64,000 nucleotides of DNA from an uncultured Planctomycetota bacterium (GCA_902786505.1 CADACS010000006.1:1-64000); one strand, 5' to 3'; positions 8,501 through 17,655 are shown, counted from the first letter of the stretch. Translations and numbers: made by a program. Notes: a model not told the origin generated them from the sequence alone.

Positions 8501-8980
8501 ATGACGTTTTTCAATAGAAAGAGACGCGCGCTCCTCGGCGCGCTCGCGACGCTCCTATTGGCCGCGTTTTGCGTTGGATGCGGGCCGCAAACGGTCGGCG
8601 TGTCCGGCAAGATCGTCGTCGACGGAGTCCCGGCAAAGGATATTCGGGTCGTCTTTCAGTCGGCGTCCAGCGAAGCGACCGTGCCGCCCGTCGCCATCGG
8701 TCTAACGGACGAGAACGGAGAATACGCGCTCGAACTCGCCGAGAAGAAAAAGAAAGGGGCCGTGCCCGGACCCTACGTCGTCTATTTGACGTGGCGCGAT
8801 CCCGACGCGGAAGAGAATCCGATCGAAGGACAAACCGTCGCTAAGGAACCGCCCTATAAACTGCCGCCCCGCGCCAATAGCGGGGAATTGCGCTTCGACG
8901 TGCCCCCAAAAGGAACGAAAGAAGCGAACTTTGAGTTCGATTCCAGTAAGGAGACGGCGCCCGCCGTGATCGGCGTCTAG
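8501..8980 (+). CDS. Lipoprotein with transthyretin-like (carboxypeptidase regulatory) fold
   Basis: This is a 159-residue protein with an AAGGAGAA ribosome site before the ATG. After a basic start (NRKRR) and a hydrophobic stretch comes FCVGC, a lipobox-like site at Cys about 27. The mature part, TVGVSGKIVVDGVPAKDIRV then GLTDENGEYALEL, is the repeat signature of the beta-sandwich carboxypeptidase-regulatory domain. It is probably an envelope lipoprotein. It lies directly behind the DUF1559 gene, and such pairs recur in planctomycete genomes, which suggests a shared surface function. The specific role is unknown. A terminator follows. Confidence 0.82.
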   Translation: MTFFNRKRRALLGALATLLLAAFCVGCGPQTVGVSGKIVVDGVPAKDIRVVFQSASSEATVPPVAIGLTDENGEYALELAEKKKKGAVPGPYVVYLTWRDPDAEENPIEGQTVAKEPPYKLPPRANSGELRFDVPPKGTKEANFEFDSSKETAPAVIGV

Positions 8981-9013
8981 CGCCCGCGCTCTTGAAGAAG
9001 CGAATTACGGAAA

Positions 9014-9049
9014 CGTCCCGGTGCGCCAAGCGTGTCGGGGCGTTTTTTT
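9014..9049 (+). terminator. Terminator of the DUF1559-lipoprotein operon
   Basis: CGTCCCG (9014-9020) pairs with CGGGGCG (9036-9042), followed by seven T. Confidence 0.8.
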
Positions 9050-9101
9050 GCAGCGCGCCCTTTTCAGACTTCTTAAATCCGCGTAAAAGTTCCGCGAAAC
9101 G

Positions 9102-9130
9102 TTCAACTCGGCGGGAAAATCGGGTATAAT
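9102..9130 (+). promoter_or_regulatory. Probable promoter of the M14-type peptidase gene
   Basis: TATAAT at 9125-9130 is perfect. TTCAAC at 9102-9107 is a weak -35 at 17 bases. The start codon lies about 65 bases downstream of the expected start site. Confidence 0.45.
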
Positions 9131-9202
9131 CTACGCGTTCGCGGCCGTCGACGGCGGCGGTTGGCGAACGGCCGTCCTCCTCGCAATAAGAAACGGTTTC
9201 TA

Positions 9203-12200
9203 ATGAGAATACAATCTGTTCTGGCGTTTCTTCTTTCTCTTGCGCTCGCCGCAGCGGCGCGCGCTTCGGACCCGGTAATCGACGCTAATTTCCCCGGCGG
9301 AAACGTCGTCGTCGACTCCGTTTCGCCCGACGGGCTCGTCAAACTGCGGCCCGACCTGCGGGATACGCGCGGCGACTGGTTCTATACGGCGTTTCGCGTG
9401 CGCGGCGCGCAAGGGCGGACGCTGCGGTTCGAGTTCGACGCGCCCAATCGCGTCGGCGCGCGCGGTCCTGCGGTAAGTTCAGACGGCGGCGCGACCTGGC
9501 GCTGGCTCTCCCCGACGCCCGACGCCGATTCCCAGCGGTTCGAATACGCGTTCGGCGAAAATGAAACGGAAGTCTTTTTCGCGCTCTCGCCGCTCTATAC
9601 CGGCGCGAACTGGGATAAGTTTATCGCGAAATATCAAGGACGGGAAGGATTTACGCCCTTTGCGCTGTGCAAGGCGCGGGACGGATCCGACGTTCGCGCG
9701 CTCGCGATCGCGCCGACCGGCGCCGCCGCGAAATACGGCGTTACGCTCACCGCGCGCCATCACGCGTGCGAAGCAATGGCAAGCTTTCTGCTCGAAGGAC
9801 TGATCGACGAGATTATGTCCGACGGCCCGGCCGGACGAACGCTCCGCGAAAAGTGCGAGTTTTTCGTCGTTCCGTTCGTCGACGCGCCCGGCGTCGAGGC
9901 GGGCGATCAGGGGAAAAACCGCGAGCCGCACGACCATAACCGCGATTACGCTCAGGCGATCTATCCGTCGGTTCGCGAGCTGAAACGCTATACCGCCGAA
10001 CGGTTCGCCGACAAACGGGTCGTCTTTATGGACTGGCACTGCCCGTGGATTCGCGGCGGCAAATACAACGAAAATATCTACTCGCCCGAAACGGCAAACG
10101 AGGGCATGACGAAGCTTCTGAGCCAATATTCCGCGTATCTGGAAGAGGCGCAGTCGGGCAAGGCGCTCCCTTACCTCGCGTCGAACAATCTCCCGTTCGG
10201 CAAAGAATGGAACACCGCGTCGAACTACGAACGCGCCGAGGGCGAGCCGGTTACGCTCTCGTCGAAGCATTGGGCGGAGACGCTCCCGAATATCTTCTTC
10301 TCGTGCGGATTTGAACTGCCGTACGCCAACGCGGGGGGCGCCGAAGTCACGCCCGACTCCGCGCGCGAATTCGGGCGGTCCGCCGCGCAGGCGCTCGCGA
10401 AACTGCTCGACGCAACCGAAAAGCAGGCGAATAAGCTCGATACGTCGCGCTCGTTCGGCGGAATTAAGCCCGCGCTCGCCTACTTTAACGACGAAAACGA
10501 ATGCGGAACCGGCGCGGTCGTTCCGTGGGCCGATCGGCTCTGGTTCATAACCTACGGCCCGCACCTTCCGAACGGCTCGTCCGATAAGCTCTATGAGCTC
10601 GACGCGGATTTCAATCTGACCGTTCGGCCCGAAAGCGTCGGAGGAACAAACGCCAACCGCATGATTCACCGCGAATCGAATCAGCTCTTTATCGGAAATC
10701 ACGTTATCGACGCCCAGCGCAACGTGCGAACAATCCCCCACAAACAGATGTTCGGACGGGAAACGGCGGTCGCGCGCTGTCTGACCGACCCGGATAATAA
10801 AGTCTACTTCCTCACGATGGAGGAAGGGCTATACGAAGTCGACGTCCATTCTCTGCAGGCGCGCGAAATCTATACCGACGGGAACCGCGCGCGCAAGCCG
10901 GAAGACGACGTTCTGCCCGGCTATCACGGCAAAGGAGGCTATACGGCGCAGGGGCGCGTCGTCTATACGAACAACGGCGAGCAGTCCCAGGAAGCCCAGA
11001 GGGATCCGACCGTTCCGTCCGGATGCCTCGCCGAATGGTTCGGCGAAGAGAAAGGCTGGCATGTCGTGCGCCGCAATCAGTTTACCGAAGCGACCGGTCC
11101 GGACGGTATTTACGGCGGCAAGACGGGAAACGAGGTCCTCTGGTCGCTCGGATGGGACGTTAAATCGGTTCTGCTCTATGTTCTGCAGGACGGCGAATGG
11201 CGCGCGTTCCGGCTCCCGAAAGCGTCGCACTGCTACGACGGCGCGCACGGATGGAACACCGAATGGCCCCGTATTCGCAAAATAAACGACGAGAAAGACT
11301 TCCTCGCGACGATGCACGGCCAGTTCTGGCGCTTTCCGCGCGATTTCAGCGCGACGAACGCCGCGGGTATTCGGCCCCGCTCGACCTACCTGAAAGTAAT
11401 TGGCGATTTCGCGTACTGGAACGGCTCGGTCGTTTTCGGCTGCGACGATTCCGCGAAAAGCGAATTCCTCAATAAGAGCCCCTTTAAGTCCGGAACCGCC
11501 GGGCCGGGCAAGTCGAATTCCAACTTGTGGTTCGTCGACCCCGACGCGCTCGACGGATTCGGGCCGTCGCTCGGCCGCGGCGCGGTATGGCTGCGCGAAA
11601 ACGTCGCCGCGAACGCGCCGTCCGATCCGTATCTCTTTGCGGGCTACGACCGTAAATCGGCGTCGTACGCGTTCGAATACGCTGGAGACGCGGCCGGCGA
11701 AGTCGTTCTGGAGGGGGATCGCGACGGCTCGGGAACGTGGGAACGAATCGTCGCGATTCCCGTCCGCGAACGCGATAATTCCGGCTGGCTCGATCTCGAC
11801 GTCGCAACTCAGGATTCCTTTGAGTGGATTCGCGTTTCCTCGACCGTTCCGCTCCAAAACGCGACGTTCTTCTTCCATTACAAAGACGCGGACGAACGCG
11901 CCGCGGCCCCGAGCGCTATTTTCGGCGGAATCGCGCGGCCGGAAAACGCCGACCGGTTCCTCGGCGCCCGGCTGTGGGCGCGCGCCGACAACCGCCGGCT
12001 CGCCGTCGTTTCGGAGATCGTTGAAAATGGGGAAGTGGCGGAAGAGCGATATTACGAGCTGACCGAAGACGCGCGCTTAGAACGCGTTCCGTGCCGGTTC
12101 GAAGGGGGCGAACCGGGAACTATCTCGCGCGTTAAAGACATGGTCGCGCCCAAAGAGATCGATCCGGACGTCTGTACGGTCGACGCGATGAGCGTTCTCG

Positions 12201-12859
12201 TTCGTTACGGCGGTAAGAGATGGCGGCTCCCGATTGGATCCGAAGCCGCCGCGCGCATGACCCCGCCGCTAATCTGCCGGCTCGATCGCGAAGTCGCTAC
12301 CGAACGCGACCTGTTCCATTGCGCCGGAACGTTTTACGAACTCCCCGCGGAGAACGCGGGCGGACTCCCTAAAATCAGGCCGATCGCGACCGACGGCGCC
12401 CTGATTGCCGACTACGCCTCTTATCGCGGCATGCTCGTCCTTTCCGGGCTTCTTCCCGACGCGGCGTCCGATTCCGACCGCGTCGTGCGTTCGGACGACG
12501 GCAAGTGCGCGCTCTGGCTCGGCGCCGTCGACGACCTCTGGTCGTTCGGCAAGCCGGTCGGACGCGGCGCCGTATGGCAGAATACCGCCGTTCATGCGGG
12601 CGAGGCGTCCGATCCGATGCTCGCGACCGGATTCGACCGCAAAACGCTCATACTGGAGAATCGCTCGGACAAGCCGGTCGACGTCGCGCTCGAAGCGGAC
12701 TTTACCTGCGACGGAGAATGGCGCGAGGTTCTGCGCGTGCAAGTTCCGCCGGGCATGAAGTTCGAACGCGTGTCGCTGCCCGACGCGCTTCAGGCGTACT
12801 GGTTCCGAACCGTCGCGCTCGGCGACGCGACGCTCTCCGCGACGTTCGTCTACGAGTAG
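9203..12859 (+). CDS. Secreted M14-type zinc carboxypeptidase with long beta-rich C-terminal extension
   Basis: The ATG at 9203 begins a signal peptide (MRIQSVLAFLLSLALAAAARA), giving 1218 residues. Residues 20-150 look like the beta-sandwich that precedes the peptidase in cytosolic-carboxypeptidase-like M14 proteins. Residues about 150-400 hold the peptidase: the zinc ligands His187 and Glu190 (RHHACEAM), a HDHNRDY motif with the substrate-binding Asn-Arg pair, third ligand His279 (DWHCPW), and candidate catalytic Glu371 (GFELPY). Residues about 410-1218 are rich in Trp, Gly and Asp turns and resemble propeller or sandwich repeats. Two passages match: LGRGAVWLRENVAANAPSDP and VGRGAVWQNTAVHAGEASDP. 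M14 enzymes remove C-terminal residues; the substrate here is unknown. The ribosome site is weak. Confidence 0.75.
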   Translation: MRIQSVLAFLLSLALAAAARASDPVIDANFPGGNVVVDSVSPDGLVKLRPDLRDTRGDWFYTAFRVRGAQGRTLRFEFDAPNRVGARGPAVSSDGGATWRWLSPTPDADSQRFEYAFGENETEVFFALSPLYTGANWDKFIAKYQGREGFTPFALCKARDGSDVRALAIAPTGAAAKYGVTLTARHHACEAMASFLLEGLIDEIMSDGPAGRTLREKCEFFVVPFVDAPGVEAGDQGKNREPHDHNRDYAQAIYPSVRELKRYTAERFADKRVVFMDWHCPWIRGGKYNENIYSPETANEGMTKLLSQYSAYLEEAQSGKALPYLASNNLPFGKEWNTASNYERAEGEPVTLSSKHWAETLPNIFFSCGFELPYANAGGAEVTPDSAREFGRSAAQALAKLLDATEKQANKLDTSRSFGGIKPALAYFNDENECGTGAVVPWADRLWFITYGPHLPNGSSDKLYELDADFNLTVRPESVGGTNANRMIHRESNQLFIGNHVIDAQRNVRTIPHKQMFGRETAVARCLTDPDNKVYFLTMEEGLYEVDVHSLQAREIYTDGNRARKPEDDVLPGYHGKGGYTAQGRVVYTNNGEQSQEAQRDPTVPSGCLAEWFGEEKGWHVVRRNQFTEATGPDGIYGGKTGNEVLWSLGWDVKSVLLYVLQDGEWRAFRLPKASHCYDGAHGWNTEWPRIRKINDEKDFLATMHGQFWRFPRDFSATNAAGIRPRSTYLKVIGDFAYWNGSVVFGCDDSAKSEFLNKSPFKSGTAGPGKSNSNLWFVDPDALDGFGPSLGRGAVWLRENVAANAPSDPYLFAGYDRKSASYAFEYAGDAAGEVVLEGDRDGSGTWERIVAIPVRERDNSGWLDLDVATQDSFEWIRVSSTVPLQNATFFFHYKDADERAAAPSAIFGGIARPENADRFLGARLWARADNRRLAVVSEIVENGEVAEERYYELTEDARLERVPCRFEGGEPGTISRVKDMVAPKEIDPDVCTVDAMSVLVRYGGKRWRLPIGSEAAARMTPPLICRLDREVATERDLFHCAGTFYELPAENAGGLPKIRPIATDGALIADYASYRGMLVLSGLLPDAASDSDRVVRSDDGKCALWLGAVDDLWSFGKPVGRGAVWQNTAVHAGEASDPMLATGFDRKTLILENRSDKPVDVALEADFTCDGEWREVLRVQVPPGMKFERVSLPDALQAYWFRTVALGDATLSATFVYE

Positions 12860-12866
12860 TCCGCGA

Positions 12867-12907
12867 ATAAAAAAGGCGCCGGAACGAATTCTCTCCGTTC
12901 CGGCGCC
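12867..12907 (-). terminator. Terminator of queF, in the convergent gap
   Basis: A 12-bp stem (12875-12886 with 12896-12907) is followed on the minus strand by TTTTTTATT. It lies between the convergent peptidase and queF genes. Confidence 0.85.
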
Positions 12908-12940
12908 GCGTTGACGCGTAAAAAACCGCGCAATCTTCTC

Positions 12941-13378
12941 TTACTCTTGGCAGCCGTGCTTTTCGCCGCACCCGCACCCGCAGCCGCAGCCATGGCCGTG
13001 CTCGCAATCGGGCGAAACGTACTCGACGACGATCTTCGAATGAAGTCCTCCCCGGGGAGTAAAGTCGGCGGTTACGCGCATAAAGCGCGGCTTCAGAACG
13101 CCCGTAAGATCGTCGAGAATCTGATTCGTAAGCCGTTCGTAAAAGACCCCTTCGTTGCGGTACGCTTGGAGATAGAACTTCAGGCTTTTGAGCTCGACGC
13201 AAAGCTTGTCCGCGATATATTCGAACGTGATCGTGCCGTAGTCCGGCTGCCCCGTCTTAGGACAAAGGGACGTAAACTCTGGGCATACGTGCGTTATGAG
13301 ATAGTCGCGGCCCGGATACGGATTGTCGAAGCATTCCAGAATATCGGGCGTCGGTTTCTTGGCGATGACGTCTGGCAT
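12941..13378 (-). CDS. queF: NADPH-dependent 7-cyano-7-deazaguanine reductase with Cys/His tail
   Basis: This 145-residue protein is a unimodular QueF, which reduces the nitrile preQ0 to preQ1 in queuosine synthesis for t[19 protein letters not shown] contains the nucleophile Cys39, which forms a thioimide with the nitrile, and the acid Asp46. NEGVFYERL supplies the conserved Glu76. The unusual part is the last 21 residues: a short tail with six Cys and three His (CEHGHG, then alternating Cys-Gly, then EKHGC). This tail lies outside the catalytic fold and could bind metal. It follows parA by 46 bp and may be co-transcribed with it. Confidence 0.93.
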   Translation of the reverse strand: MPDVIAKKPTPDILECFDNPYPGRDYLITHVCPEFTSLCPKTGQPDYGTITFEYIADKLCVELKSLKFYLQAYRNEGVFYERLTNQILDDLTGVLKPRFMRVTADFTPRGGLHSKIVVEYVSPDCEHGHGCGCGCGCGEKHGCQE

Positions 13379-13424
13379 TTTTTTACTCTTTCTGTATAGT
13401 CGGTCTAATTGAAACGCGCGCGTT

Positions 13425-14213
13425 TCAGTCTCTCATACGCATAACTTCTTCGGCAAAGGCAAGATAATCTTCCGCGCCGTTCGACTTCGGATCGTAGTCG
13501 AAGATCGATTTTCCATAGCTCGGCGCTTCGGCGAGCCGCACGTTGCGCCTGATATTCGTTTCGAACACTTTGACGTCGCGCCACGCTTTCGGACGTCCTT
13601 CGTGTTCGCTGAAAAACGCCTCGACGTCCTGCTTGACGTCGTTCGAAAGGGTCGTGCGCTCGAACATGCACAGTACGACGCCGGAAACGCAAAGCTGCGG
13701 ATTCAGACGGCGCGAGACAAGATCGATCGTCTGCAGAAGTTTGCTCAGGCCGTGCAGCGCCAGGAAATGCGGCTGCAGCGGAATAAAGACCTCTTCCACG
13801 GCCGCGAGCGCGTTGAGCGTGAGAACGCCGAGCGACGGCGGGCAGTCGACGACGATATAATCGAACTCCATCGAGTCGTTGGCGATCTTGTCGCGAAGTA
13901 TGAGCTCGCGCCCAACGACGCTCGCAAGCTCAAAGTCGGCGGCGGCGAGATCAAGGTGCGCGGGAACGAGCCAAAGATTTTCGGCGGCTTCTTTCCGGAC
14001 GTTCGCGAGCGTCTCGTTATTAATGAGAACGTCGTAGACCGAAGGGAATTCCTTTTCGAAAGTCAGGCCGAGGTGCAGCGACGCGTGCGCCTGAGGATCA
14101 AGGTCGATAAGCATGACCTTCTTTCCGCGCGCCGCAAGCGCCGAGCTGAGATTGACGGAAGTCGTCGTCTTGCCGACGCCCCCTTTTTGATTCATTACCG
14201 CAATCGTGCGCAT
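13425..14213 (-). CDS. parA: ParA/Soj-family chromosome-partitioning ATPase
   Basis: This 262-residue protein has the deviant Walker A motif [10 protein letters not shown] (residues 10-19), Walker A' [11 protein letters not shown] and Walker [12 protein letters not shown]. The signature Lys of the ParA/MinD group is Lys10. The ATPase forms DNA-bound dimers that move ParB-bound origins. No parB lies next to it, which is unusual for the chromosomal locus, so this may be an orphan family member or parB may lie elsewhere. Its promoter is TTGCGC-N17-TATACT. queF follows closely. Confidence 0.9.
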   Translation of the reverse strand: MRTIAVMNQKGGVGKTTTSVNLSSALAARGKKVMLIDLDPQAHASLHLGLTFEKEFPSVYDVLINNETLANVRKEAAENLWLVPAHLDLAAADFELASVVGRELILRDKIANDSMEFDYIVVDCPPSLGVLTLNALAAVEEVFIPLQPHFLALHGLSKLLQTIDLVSRRLNPQLCVSGVVLCMFERTTLSNDVKQDVEAFFSEHEGRPKAWRDVKVFETNIRRNVRLAEAPSYGKSIFDYDPKSNGAEDYLAFAEEVMRMRD

Positions 14214-14292
14214 ATCTTCTCCAAACTGTGTCTAAACGCGGCCCGGCCGGCGGGGCCGCACGGCGGCGAGATCGGTCGAGTTCGCTCGGGGA

Positions 14293-14321
14293 AGTATAAT
14301 AGAAAGGGCCAAACGGCGCAA
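14293..14321 (-). promoter_or_regulatory. Promoter of parA
   Basis: On the minus strand, TTGCGC (14321-14316) and TATACT (14298-14293) are spaced by 17 bases. The leader is about 73 bases. Confidence 0.55.
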
Positions 14322-14371
14322 GACGAAGGCGGCGATTTTTTAGCTGATTCCGCGCCGCGGCGCGACGGCAG

Positions 14372-15076
14372 TCACGGATTAAATTCGGGATCTTTAGGAA
14401 GTGCGCTAAACATAGCTTTCGCGTTCTGCATTGCCAAAGCTGCGCGGCTGGCGCCTTGCGGATTGCGTTGGCCCGTGATACAGACGACGCGCCAGAAAGA
14501 GGGCCATGCCTTGATGATTCCAAAAATGTCGGGCGCGTCAAGGATAATAGACGCGTCGACTTGAAGATACTTCTCGCACGCTTTCGCCGCTGAAATGAAT
14601 ATCTCCGCCGAAAATGGCTTTCCGTTAACGTAAACGTTCGCCAATTTTTCCAAGTAATCCCTTTTCCTCGCAGTATCGGCGATTGTTGAAACATCCGGCT
14701 GTTTAACCGGCGGCTTCTCTAACGTCTGTTCGTTGTCCGCGCTTACAGTTGGAATGGGGGGCAAAGGGGATTCAAACGAAGTTTCGCACGGCGTAGCGGC
14801 AGGCATGTCCGGCTTTATGTCAGGTTCTCTTTGAGAACGCCCAACCGCCTTTTCAGACTCGTTCCCAAAAAAATTTGCCAAATCGCTTTCAAAAAGTTTT
14901 TTTCTAATCTTGTGCGCTTCAGCGCTCGTTCGATACGCAAAGAATAAAATCACAACTGCCAGTCCCGTCTGCACGACGCCAAAGAAGATGCAGGCCGTGT
15001 TGAGGTTAGTGAGCAGCGTATATGCGGCGCTGAAAAAATCGTCGCCGCCGTATCCGTAAGCAAATATGAAATCCAT
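14372..15076 (-). CDS. Membrane-anchored hypothetical protein
   Basis: This is a 234-residue protein with a GGAGAA ribosome site 6 bases before the ATG. Residues 25-48 (NTACIFFGVVQTGLAVVILF onward) form one membrane helix. A charged segment follows, then a Pro/Glu-rich linker (about 85-130), then a C-terminal soluble domain (about 135-234) containing ILDAPDIFGIIKAWPSFWRV. Its codons are somewhat A/T-richer than those of the neighbours. No family is recognised. It stands alone upstream of parA with 158 bp between them. Confidence 0.7.
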   Translation of the reverse strand: MDFIFAYGYGGDDFFSAAYTLLTNLNTACIFFGVVQTGLAVVILFFAYRTSAEAHKIRKKLFESDLANFFGNESEKAVGRSQREPDIKPDMPAATPCETSFESPLPPIPTVSADNEQTLEKPPVKQPDVSTIADTARKRDYLEKLANVYVNGKPFSAEIFISAAKACEKYLQVDASIILDAPDIFGIIKAWPSFWRVVCITGQRNPQGASRAALAMQNAKAMFSALPKDPEFNP

Positions 15077-15921
15077 AACTGTTCTCCACTTGCCGATTCG
15101 CTACGCCAAATCGACGTCGCGCGAAAAATCGTGTCTAAGAACGTGCAGCAATCTATTCTTTTCTGCAAGTCCCCTGCAAAATAAACCGAAAACAGGAGAC
15201 ACACCTCCTATCGTCTTACTTCAGCGCTATTTTAATAGTTAATTCATAAGAATCAACAGGCAAGAAGTAAAAACGCGCCGAAGGTCTGGCGTCAATCCAA
15301 TCCTCAAGCTACGCTCATACTTCAGACGGCTTCCCCTATTCCGTCAGGTCAATCGTCCCGAACGTCAAAAAAAGAATCGAAAAAGTAGGAAAAAAGGCAA
15401 ATCAAAAATCGATACAATCGACAAAATCAAACAACTTTTTTCTCCAGATTTCTTTCTTTTTATTGTTTTTAAACCTAGTTATCTATCCTATTTTAACAAA
15501 TCAGATATAATAGGGACGTTGGGGGGTTGTCCCTCCCACGCCGTCCAAACGGCCCTTTACCGTTAAACGCCGTTATTTTCGCGCCGAACTTTACGAATTG
15601 GCGCGTCCCTTAGCGGTGGGAAAAGCAGGAGCAGTTCCGGAACGGCGCCGCCTGATCCGAGTTTGTAATTAGCAATTTTTGCTATTTTAACAAGACTCGC
15701 TCAATTACGGCAAAAAAAATAAAGCGCTCAACAAGCGCTAGCCGATAACTGAGGAAAGAGCGCCTTAGCGCGTACTCTAGAGTACGTTCTTGGGCGCGAG
15801 GGCGACGCGCGGCGATCCTGCCGCTCTTCCCGCTTACGCTGCAATCAGTGTCGGAAACTAACGCGTTTACGATATAGAAATAAGGAAGACGGTTCGTCCG
15901 TTAGAGCTATTGGAGGATAAG
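15077..15921. other. Long A/T-rich intergenic region with structured leader candidates
   Basis: About 840 bp without a convincing gene. A perfect TATAAT lies at 15506-15511 on the plus strand, without a good -35. Possible RNA structure follows: GGGACG (15513-15518) is complementary to CGTCCC near 15604-15609, with smaller hairpins between. AGCGCT-CAACA-AGCGCT (15723-15739) can form a hairpin. CGTACTCTAGAGTACG (15771-15786) is a perfect 16-base palindrome. All lie upstream of the abundant-type wall protein gene and may form its leader or a separate small RNA. Confidence 0.4.
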
Positions 15922-17655
15922 ATGAATAAAGTTTTTGGAGCGGCGCTATTAGTTGCTGCAGCCGTCGTAGCGTTTTGCTCTGATCAGGCTCAGGCTGCTT
16001 ATTGCGGCGCGTGTTCTTACACCTGCTGCCGCCCTTGCGCGACGGAATTCACGACTCAGTGCAACGTCGTCATGAAGACCTGCCGCAAGATCGTCTGCGA
16101 AAACCAGCAGGTTACTTGCTACCGTACTCAGGTTGAGCGCGTTCCGGTTACCCGTCAATGCGTCTTCACGAAGTACGTCCCGGAACGTCAGGCGCGTCAG
16201 GTTACCTACACCGTCAACCGTATGGTTTGGGAAAACTGCCAGAAGACCGTCAACCGCACGGTCAACCGCATCGTTTGGGAAAACGTTCAGAAGCAGGTTC
16301 CTTACACGGTCATGGTTCCGGTCACTGAACAGAAGACCCGCACCTACACCGTCAACCGCACCGTTTGGACTCAGGTTCCGCAGCAGGTGAACTACACGGT
16401 CATGGTTCCGGTTACCGAACAGAAGACCCGCACCTATACGGTCAACCGCGTTGTTTACGAACAGCGTCAGAAGGAAGTTCCGTACACGGTCATGGTTCCG
16501 GTCACCGAACAGAAGACCCGCACCTACACGGTCAACCGCGTCGTCTGCACTCAGGTTCCGCAGCAGATCAACTACACGGTCATGGTTCCGACCACCGAGC
16601 AGAAGACCCGCACCTATACGGTCAACCGCGTCGTCTACGAAGACGTTCAGCGTCAGGTTCCCTGCACGACCATGGTTCCGCAGACCTGCACCAAGCAGGT
16701 TCCGGTTCAGTCCGGCTGCTGGCAGGATCAGTGCTACACCGTTCCGGGCAAAGTCGTCTATCGCCGCGTCGCCTGCTGCGATCCGTGCAATCCTTGCGGC
16801 GCGATCCGCACGAAGATCTGCGCGGTTCAGTGCCCGCCGACCACCTGCACGCGTAAAGTTTGGGTTCCCCAAACCTGCATGAAGGAAGTCAGCTACACGG
16901 TTATGGTCCCGACCACGACCTACAAGACGGTCACCTGCAAAGTCGCCAAGTGCGTTCCGGAAACGAAGACCTGCACTTATAACGTCTGCCGTATGGTTCC
17001 CGAATGCCGTACCAAGACCGTCTATAAGACCTGCCGTCAGATCGTTCCCGAAACCAAGACCTGCACCTACAACGTTTGCCGCATGGTCCCCGAACAGCGC
17101 ACCCGCACCTGCACCTACTGCGTCGCCAAGTGCGTTCCGGAAACGAAGACCTGCACCTATAACGTCTGCCGTATGGTTCCCGAATGCCGTACCAAGACCG
17201 TCTATAAGAAGTGCTGCCAGATCGTTCCCGAACAGAAGACCTGCACCTACAACGTTTGCCGCATGGTTCCCGAACAGCGCGTCCGCACGGTCAACTGCAA
17301 AGTCGCCAAGCGCGTCTGCGAAGTTGTTCCGCAAACGGTTACCTACCGCGTCGCCAAGTGCGTTCCGGAAACCAAGACCTGCACGGTTTACAACACCGTC
17401 ATGAAGCCGGTTCAGTGCACCCGCAACGTCACGAGCTACCAGCTCGTTACCAAACAGGTCCCCTACACCGTTAACCGCAGCGTTCCGCGCGTCGTAACCT
17501 ATCAGGTTCCGGTTCAGGTTAACGTTTGCAAGCCCTGCGCTCCCGCGTGCGATCCTTGCGCCGGTCTCGGCCGCATCCGCGCCGCGCTCGGTTGCCAAGC
17601 TTGCGCGCCCGTCTGCGATCCTTGCGCTCCGGCCGCCGAGCCCGCTTGCAACTGA
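15922..17655 (+). CDS. Cysteine-rich YTV-repeat cell-wall protein
   Basis: The ATG at 15922 follows GGAGGATAA and begins a signal peptide (NKVFGAALLVAAAVVAF to about residue 28). The mature protein (577 residues with signal) is Cys-rich and basic and made of 30-residue repeats. Units such as YTVMVPVTEQKTRTYTVNRV recur at residues about 128-247, and YNVCRMVPE-type units at about 350-450. These match the planctomycete YTV domain, found in cross-linked proteinaceous walls. The Cys probably form disulphides. Codons here are strongly biased to AAG, CGC/CGT, GTC/GTT and ACC, different from the neighbours, as expected for very high expression. A hairpin follows the stop. The exact structural role is inferred from the family. 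Confidence 0.88.
   Translation: MNKVFGAALLVAAAVVAFCSDQAQAAYCGACSYTCCRPCATEFTTQCNVVMKTCRKIVCENQQVTCYRTQVERVPVTRQCVFTKYVPERQARQVTYTVNRMVWENCQKTVNRTVNRIVWENVQKQVPYTVMVPVTEQKTRTYTVNRTVWTQVPQQVNYTVMVPVTEQKTRTYTVNRVVYEQRQKEVPYTVMVPVTEQKTRTYTVNRVVCTQVPQQINYTVMVPTTEQKTRTYTVNRVVYEDVQRQVPCTTMVPQTCTKQVPVQSGCWQDQCYTVPGKVVYRRVACCDPCNPCGAIRTKICAVQCPPTTCTRKVWVPQTCMKEVSYTVMVPTTTYKTVTCKVAKCVPETKTCTYNVCRMVPECRTKTVYKTCRQIVPETKTCTYNVCRMVPEQRTRTCTYCVAKCVPETKTCTYNVCRMVPECRTKTVYKKCCQIVPEQKTCTYNVCRMVPEQRVRTVNCKVAKRVCEVVPQTVTYRVAKCVPETKTCTVYNTVMKPVQCTRNVTSYQLVTKQVPYTVNRSVPRVVTYQVPVQVNVCKPCAPACDPCAGLGRIRAALGCQACAPVCDPCAPAAEPACN
16303..16662 (+). repeat. Four tandem 90-bp repeats (YTV units)
   Basis: TACACGGTCATGGTTCCG recurs at 16303, 16393, 16483 and 16573, exactly 90 bp apart. 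A degenerate fifth copy starts at 16663. Alternate units are most alike, which suggests duplication of a 180-bp pair. Confidence 0.85.
16972..17331 (+). repeat. Second block of 90-bp repeats (Cys-rich units)
   Basis: The TGCAC(T/C)TA(T/C)AACGT(C/T)TGCCG core occurs at 16972, 17062, 17152 and 17242, again with a 90-bp period. Units 1 and 3, and 2 and 4, are nearly identical, so the higher-order unit is 180 bp. Confidence 0.8.

Noticed and set aside
9479-10741. 420-codon minus-strand frame inside the M14-type gene
   Set aside because: Shadow in an Arg-rich frame; the plus strand carries the zinc-peptidase motifs.
13425-14213. Plasmid partition locus or replication origin
   Set aside because: parA has no parB, parS-like sites or replication gene beside it, and the flanks are chromosomal housekeeping genes.
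15510-15680. 6S RNA, SRP RNA or RNase P RNA in the region before the YTV gene
   Set aside because: I looked for the conserved cores of these RNAs and could not match them; only generic pairing is visible.
15949-17598. 549-codon minus-strand frame with Asn/Val/Gly-rich repeats
   Set aside because: The repeats are the mirror of the YTV coding repeats; it has no ribosome site and no sensible composition.
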